Source of the DNA: Incurvaria masculella
Taxonomy: Eukaryota; Arthropoda; Insecta; Lepidoptera; Incurvariidae
Length of the DNA: 64,000 nucleotides
NCBI GenBank assembly: GCA_946894095.1
Contig: OX335646.2
Coordinates: 12,704,077-12,768,076, forward strand
Direction of reading: 5' to 3'
Shown here piece by piece: positions 48,801 to 54,800 of the stretch (the first letter of the stretch is position 1; each line of letters begins with the position of its first letter). The translations under genes were made by a program, and so were the position numbers. The notes under the pieces were generated by a model. That model worked only from the letters and a program-made list of their open reading frames with translations, made no database searches and was not told where the DNA came from.

Positions 48801-51800
48801 TCGACACAGGGGGTCCATTCAGAGTAAGAGTGAGTTCTAATTCGCCACTAAATATCAACTCACTTTTTTAAATAGTTAATGTTTCCACACTTCTAGAACA
48901 TCATTACAGTTAGGTAAAAATCTGGTTTGTCCCGTAAATACGTTGGAAGTATAAATAACGGTTCCGTTATTTAAATAACTAGCTGCGGTACCCGGCTCCG
49001 CTCGGGTTAGTGTCGGCTAAATTATCTCATGGATAAAAAGTAGGCCACATGACTGGTCCAAAATAGGGTCAAACTGGTCCAGGACAATGTATCCATGTAC
49101 CAAATTTAATCAAGATCGTTCGAGCCGAAATAGCATGATTTAATGAGAAACATCCAATAATTCCCATTTAGAGCTTCGTTGACGTTTGGTGGCTATTTAA
49201 AAAAAAAACATTTGCCGCGAGAACCTTTCTGCACTTTCACTGCTACATTGCTTACCTAGTAAGTAACGTAGGTAAGTTTTGCGTGGACTCCAACCCACAG
49301 CCAGCCTCAACATCGAAAACAGTAACCCATCTCGAACCTGACTGCTCCCAGAGATGCTATACATTGATAAAATACGCATATAAATCAGGTAAGTGGTTCG
49401 CATGTTATAAGACTTTAAGACTCACTACTTACCCTTCTGGTAATGAAGCGTTATATTATGTAATCTATAAGTTTTTAGTAGAATCAGGCTAGACGTAGAT
49501 ATAATGCACATCTAAATCGAGTAATTGGTTCTCAAGGATTTTATTCTGTTGGTCGCTCCTCCGGCGATTTAGCGTGATGCCAAGTAGTCCTAAAGTTGCA
49601 GGAAATACCAAGCCGTACTTCAGTAAAAGTAAGCGCTGCCGCCGCAAAGCCGAGCCGTGCATAGCATTGCAGTTTGTATGACAGCCCCATCTTAGCGTAA
49701 GCGGAACTGAATTCTATTTAGCCAATCCTAATTCCCGGGTAGTTAAATGTACATGTACTAAGTTTTACAAATCGCTAGTGCCTTGAAAATTCGCCAAACG
49801 GACACCAAACAGTCACGACGTCTGCCCTCCCCCCGCCGCCGCTCCCCGCCACCGCCCCCGGCTCCTCTCACCCTAGTGTGAAGTAGCGCTACCGGCATCG
49901 TTTTCGCAGCCCCGTGAAAGTTCTAAAGCCCATGGTCACATAAATTGTAGCCTATGTGTTATTCTGATGTATAAGCTATATTATTGTAAAGTTTCATTAG
50001 AATCCATTCAGTAGTTTTTACGTGAAAGAGTAACAAACATCCATCCATCCATCCATCCATCCATCCATCCATTATTACAAACTTTCCCCTTTATATTATT
50101 TATTAGATAATACATTTCCCAGCTATTTTTAGGTTAACTCACTCCCGAACTCGAACTCACTCTTGCTCTGAATGGACCCCCAGTTCTATATTATCTGTCC
50201 CACTCGTCACTTGTCGCTAATATTCGGAAATAGTCGGAATAGTTTTCTAACGCTGTTTGGCGTTCCTGCCGCTCGCGGCCGTCAGTCAGCGCGCCGGGCC
50301 GCTTGCGCCCCGAGTGGACGTGTGTAGCGTCGCTGACCACTGCCGCCCAATCCCGTCAATCTCGAACGGGATCTCGTCATATGATGCGTCGGGATTGATC
50401 CCGAAAAATTACACGAGATCTCGCGAGATCGGGATCCCGCGGGATCGGGATTGCATTCCCTAGATATAACACAGCGATAGTCCTCAATCCGCTAATTCGG
50501 CTTCGCAAGGTAAAGCGCATTTGATTTTCTGAGTAGGTAACTTTGGTCTCTCAGCACAGCCACCCATACCAGTTTTTCATTAAAAAAAACAGTGCGACTT
50601 AAACGTCACTAACCAGGAAGTAGTCGCTCGGTTGCTTGATCATACTATCATTGCTAGTCCCCGACAGTAAGTTGTGTGTCCGCCAGACTCACTCTCTCCG
50701 TTTGATTGCCTCATTCAGTAAGTACGTATGTAAGTAGTGTACTCCGATGTGATTTGCACTTTCCTAAACGTAATAATTGGCTTTCTAGTTGATATGATCA
50801 CTACTGTTTTGCCCTGACAGTAAGCCACCTGACCGTCAGACTGAAGCTTTGTGTCTGTCAAGCCTTGTTCAGTAAGTAGCGGACTAACCTGGAAGTAATC
50901 CCTGGCTTGTTCGTCGGTAGCGAGGAGGTGCTGCGCTGCGGGCTCGTCCCGGCAGTACGCCACGTGTTTATCAAACTCGCGCTCCATACGAAGTAGTGCG
51001 CGCCCAAGCATGCGAGGCTCCTCCGCGTAGTACTTGATGCCTTCAAGTAGCACACTGTTGAAGCAATTATAAGTTAAATTAACATTTAGAAGTTATCTAA
51101 AACGTAATAAATATAAAACAAATATTTCTTAGATGCTTGCTATCGATAGGTAACTATCACCTTAGATCGTTGATCATAAAAAAATACAACATACCTATTA
51201 AAGCTGGAGTGCACAATCTCTGGTTAGTATTATAGCTATGGTTATTATAAATCAATCGTCTTTCTCTTTCCGGCGAATAATAAGGATGGATGTATTTTTT
51301 TAATTTTCAAATTATCACTAACCCGTGCTGGTGTACCCGACCCTAAGGAAATTATGGTATAATGGAAGAAACAAAATCATTCGGTTTTCTCTGGCTTATT
51401 TCAAATTTAAGCCCACTGCTTACCATTCAGGTTATTTAGCGTGATTGTAAGTAACCTTTAATCGATATCGAGCTATATGCATGAAGGTAACTTCTTCACC
51501 TCCTGGCTATATATAGATATGGACCGCATTCCGGTAATTAATCCTTAAGCATATTGCATAATTGCATATTGAGCACGTCACTTCCAAGGTGTTCAAAATG
51601 TTAGGATTTGTTCTTCGTGTATGCAACGAGTTTAATTGTCCAAAGAACTTAAATATCTCATACACCTCTTTTGTTCGTAGTCATCTTGAATATGCGTCGA
51701 CCATTTGGAACACCCAGTACGGAAAAAAAATCCTCAAATATAAAAGATTTAGAACTGGTGCTGATCGGAACAATATTCAGTTACCTTCACTCATGGACAG

Positions 51801-54800
51801 GCGAGACATTAGAGATCTTTTATTTATATTTAAAATTATACATTCCCATGTAGACTCACCATTGAACAAATGGAACAAATTTACTATAGATGTCCATCCA
51901 AATCTACCCGATCACATGATACTTTCTATGTAAATAGATGTAACACCAATTATTAAAAAAAATGTGTCATTAGAAGAAGTTGTAAAACTTTTAATAATAA
52001 GTGTGTTGACCTTTATATTTTTAATTTAACATTGGATGAATTTAAGAATCGTTTGTTTGACTTATTTTTTTGTAACAAGTAGTAGTCATGCGTGTTCTTT
52101 AGTTCTGGTTTTCATTTGGTCATTGAATCTTATTGTGTTTATTTTTTCTATTATTTTGTGTACGGTCATTTCCTCTTAATTGTATATACTGGAAAGAGAA
52201 GGAATTCCTGAGTCCCTTTTACTCTATGGTTGACTTAAGCATGACAGAAAGAGATCTCAAATTGGTCTCGATTTCCGGTGTATAGATTTCAGACAAAACG
52301 CCCGTACTTTTCCTGAAACTTGCTATTGTACTATGTAAGACATTTCTATGCGTGGAAACTTTGCTGGTTTGTGTGTATCTATATGTTTGCTTTGTAACTG
52401 TATGATTCCCAAAGAAAATAAAATAAAAATAAGTTACATGCGGTCGCCCAAATGAATAATTTCGGAATGCATAACGTTGAAGTTGCGCCATCTCTCGGCG
52501 TCCTCTTGAAATAGTTCGATGTGAAGAATGCAAATGTTTGGTCCGGTTCCAACTGAAAATCGTCGACGGTTCTCTACTGTTATCAACGCAAATCTATTAA
52601 TTTCGCTAGATGGCGCACTAATGTATTGTTCTTTGCTTGAATTTTAGAAGTCTTACGTCGAAACTCTAGATTTATTCATTTAATCTTCGCCCAGTTTTTA
52701 TGACAAATATCACATATTAAAAATTGGTACTAACGTATTGTGGAACTCTGCGATCTGACGGAAGTTGCTGAATAGGAGCTCGCGGTTGTCGAACACGACC
52801 TTGGGGGTCGAGGCTTTGTCCATGGGGCGCATATAGCGCGCCACCACCTGTTGCAGGTCGCGCCCGAACTCCTCCTCCGTCTCCACCAGCTCGCGCACCA
52901 CCGCCCTGCCAACATACATCACAAGTCACCACCGATCCGTCTTGTCCATGGGGGGATGTAGCGCGCCACTACCTACTGCAGGTCGCACCCAAACTTCTCC
53001 CCCGTGTCGACCAGTTCGCGCACCACCGCCATGCCAACATAAATCGAGTACCAAAAGTCACCATGCACCGATCCGCCTTGCCTATGGGTCGCATGTAGCG
53101 CGCCACCACTTGCTGGATGTCGCACCCGAACGCTTCCTCCGTCTCCACTGTGTTGTGTTGTCATATAGGAATGCACGGACACAACACAATGAGTACAAGC
53201 AGTTTATCTTCGAGTTTACATTATACAATGAACATTAGAATGCTACACGCACGAACAGCTACGATGGCTAGATAGACGATGAATTCACTTTCTTCGCTAC
53301 AATCTCGCAAAAAGAATAGAGTCGATGTTTTTCTTGTCAGTGATAAAGTAGTCGCTCCCAAGACCCACGAGGTTCTAACTATTTAAGTGCATATTCATTT
53401 TCAAACTGTCTAAGGCTTAGCTAATGGCTAGGAGGGTTAATCATGCAATCGCTTTGCCGAAAAACAAAAAAACGTAAGTGAAAAAAATTATGTCTAGCAA
53501 TTTCTTATGTATGACGCATACTGGGCAGAAACGTACCGTGGGCGTCTGTCAGCTAACTACCTACATGAGGTGTTTTGGCAAGAGATGGGCCGCGAGCTAC
53601 AGTGCTGCCACTCCAGGCTATCCATTATCCACGTGTCCGCATTCAACTGAGCTCTTCAAAGCCAGCCCAATTATATTGAGTCGTGAGGTTTATCGGTGCT
53701 TTGCAGGTACAGATTTATAGCAGTCTTTTGATGTCGGAAAAAACTTGACTTCTCGAAACTGATTTCGGATTTTGATCACAGAGCATTGGTGTACACGGGT
53801 TCAGCACACCTTCCAACCAACTTACAACCAACTGGCTGATAAACTTATGCAGTAAAGTTTCCGTTTAACACCTCGCTTCAAGACCCTTTATGGCCTGATA
53901 TTTATTTATTTTATTTATTTATTTAAACTTTTTGGTAGTCAAACTACACCAAGTTATGTCACAAAGATCCGCGGATTCGATCAACCCAGTAAAGAAGAAC
54001 CCGCAAAGAAACTTCACGGGTTTACATAACATATTTTTCCGTCCAGTTATGAAATACATACTTAGATCTAAATGCTACTGCCAAACAATTCCTTGGCAAA
54101 ACAGATTAAGGCAAAGAACAAAGAACAATAGAAACATCAACCCTCAGTTTATGTTACTTACAACTAATAAAGTAACTAATTTAATTATATAAATTAATAT
54201 GATTTATAGCATAACAAGTATACTCTGGTGTAATAGCCGTCGTCAACTTAACCTATGTCAGGTGTATAAAGCCCTATAATACTCTAAAAAGTATTATAGT
54301 GTAAATTAGTAGCAATTAAGGTGCCGAAAATTGAAAAGGGACATGTTAAGGATCTCGTGGCTAAATCAACTTCTGTGCAACTCAAAACACAAACGAAACC
54401 TCGTGGATGACCCCGAAGACGATTCCCGAATTTAGAGACCCTTCAACTCTTTCTGCAATGTATCGCCTGTAGCGAGAAGAATGCTCTTCGGAGCTGCAGT
54501 ACGCCGGCCATTCGGTTATTTTCTACTATCAATCAACCCTCAACAGGCAGGAAATGCACCAATTCAATGTCGGCATTTCTCAAATTAGGACCGACAGATA
54601 TCGTTATTATTTTATTTAAGTATAGGGTCGATAAACTGTGGAAAAACTGTGGAATCAACTTCCGGCAACGGCCAACCTCAACCGTCGAGCGGTCACCCAT
54701 CACGAACCTGATCAAATCCACCTCAAGATCGCGCCACTGGGCTACGGACAGACAAAGTAGCTAATTGTTTAACTTACAAATGTCTCCATAAAAACATACA

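Larger units (their letters stand above)
48363..50462. mobile_element. hAT-like non-autonomous DNA transposon, 2.1 kb
   Basis: The terminal inverted repeat TAGGGAATGCAATCCCG at the left is matched inverted at the right end. An exact 8-bp duplication GATATAAC flanks it at 48355-48362 and 50463-50470; 8 bp with TAGGG-type ends is characteristic of hAT elements. Subterminal palindromes repeat CCCGCGGGAT. No transposase frame is visible. Other repeats are nested inside (48810-50180). Confidence 0.85.
33652..50888. other. 17.2-kb intron between Unc-89 exons 3 and 4
   Basis: Splits the DH domain. It holds the hAT-like nest, two LINE fragments, the 5S-SINE, TTAA and TA elements, three GCGAGTCGGACTCGC copies, the 27-bp hairpin and the CpG-rich block. 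Stretches such as 37210-38640, 40230-41270 and 41570-42900 show nothing I can name. Confidence 0.85.
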
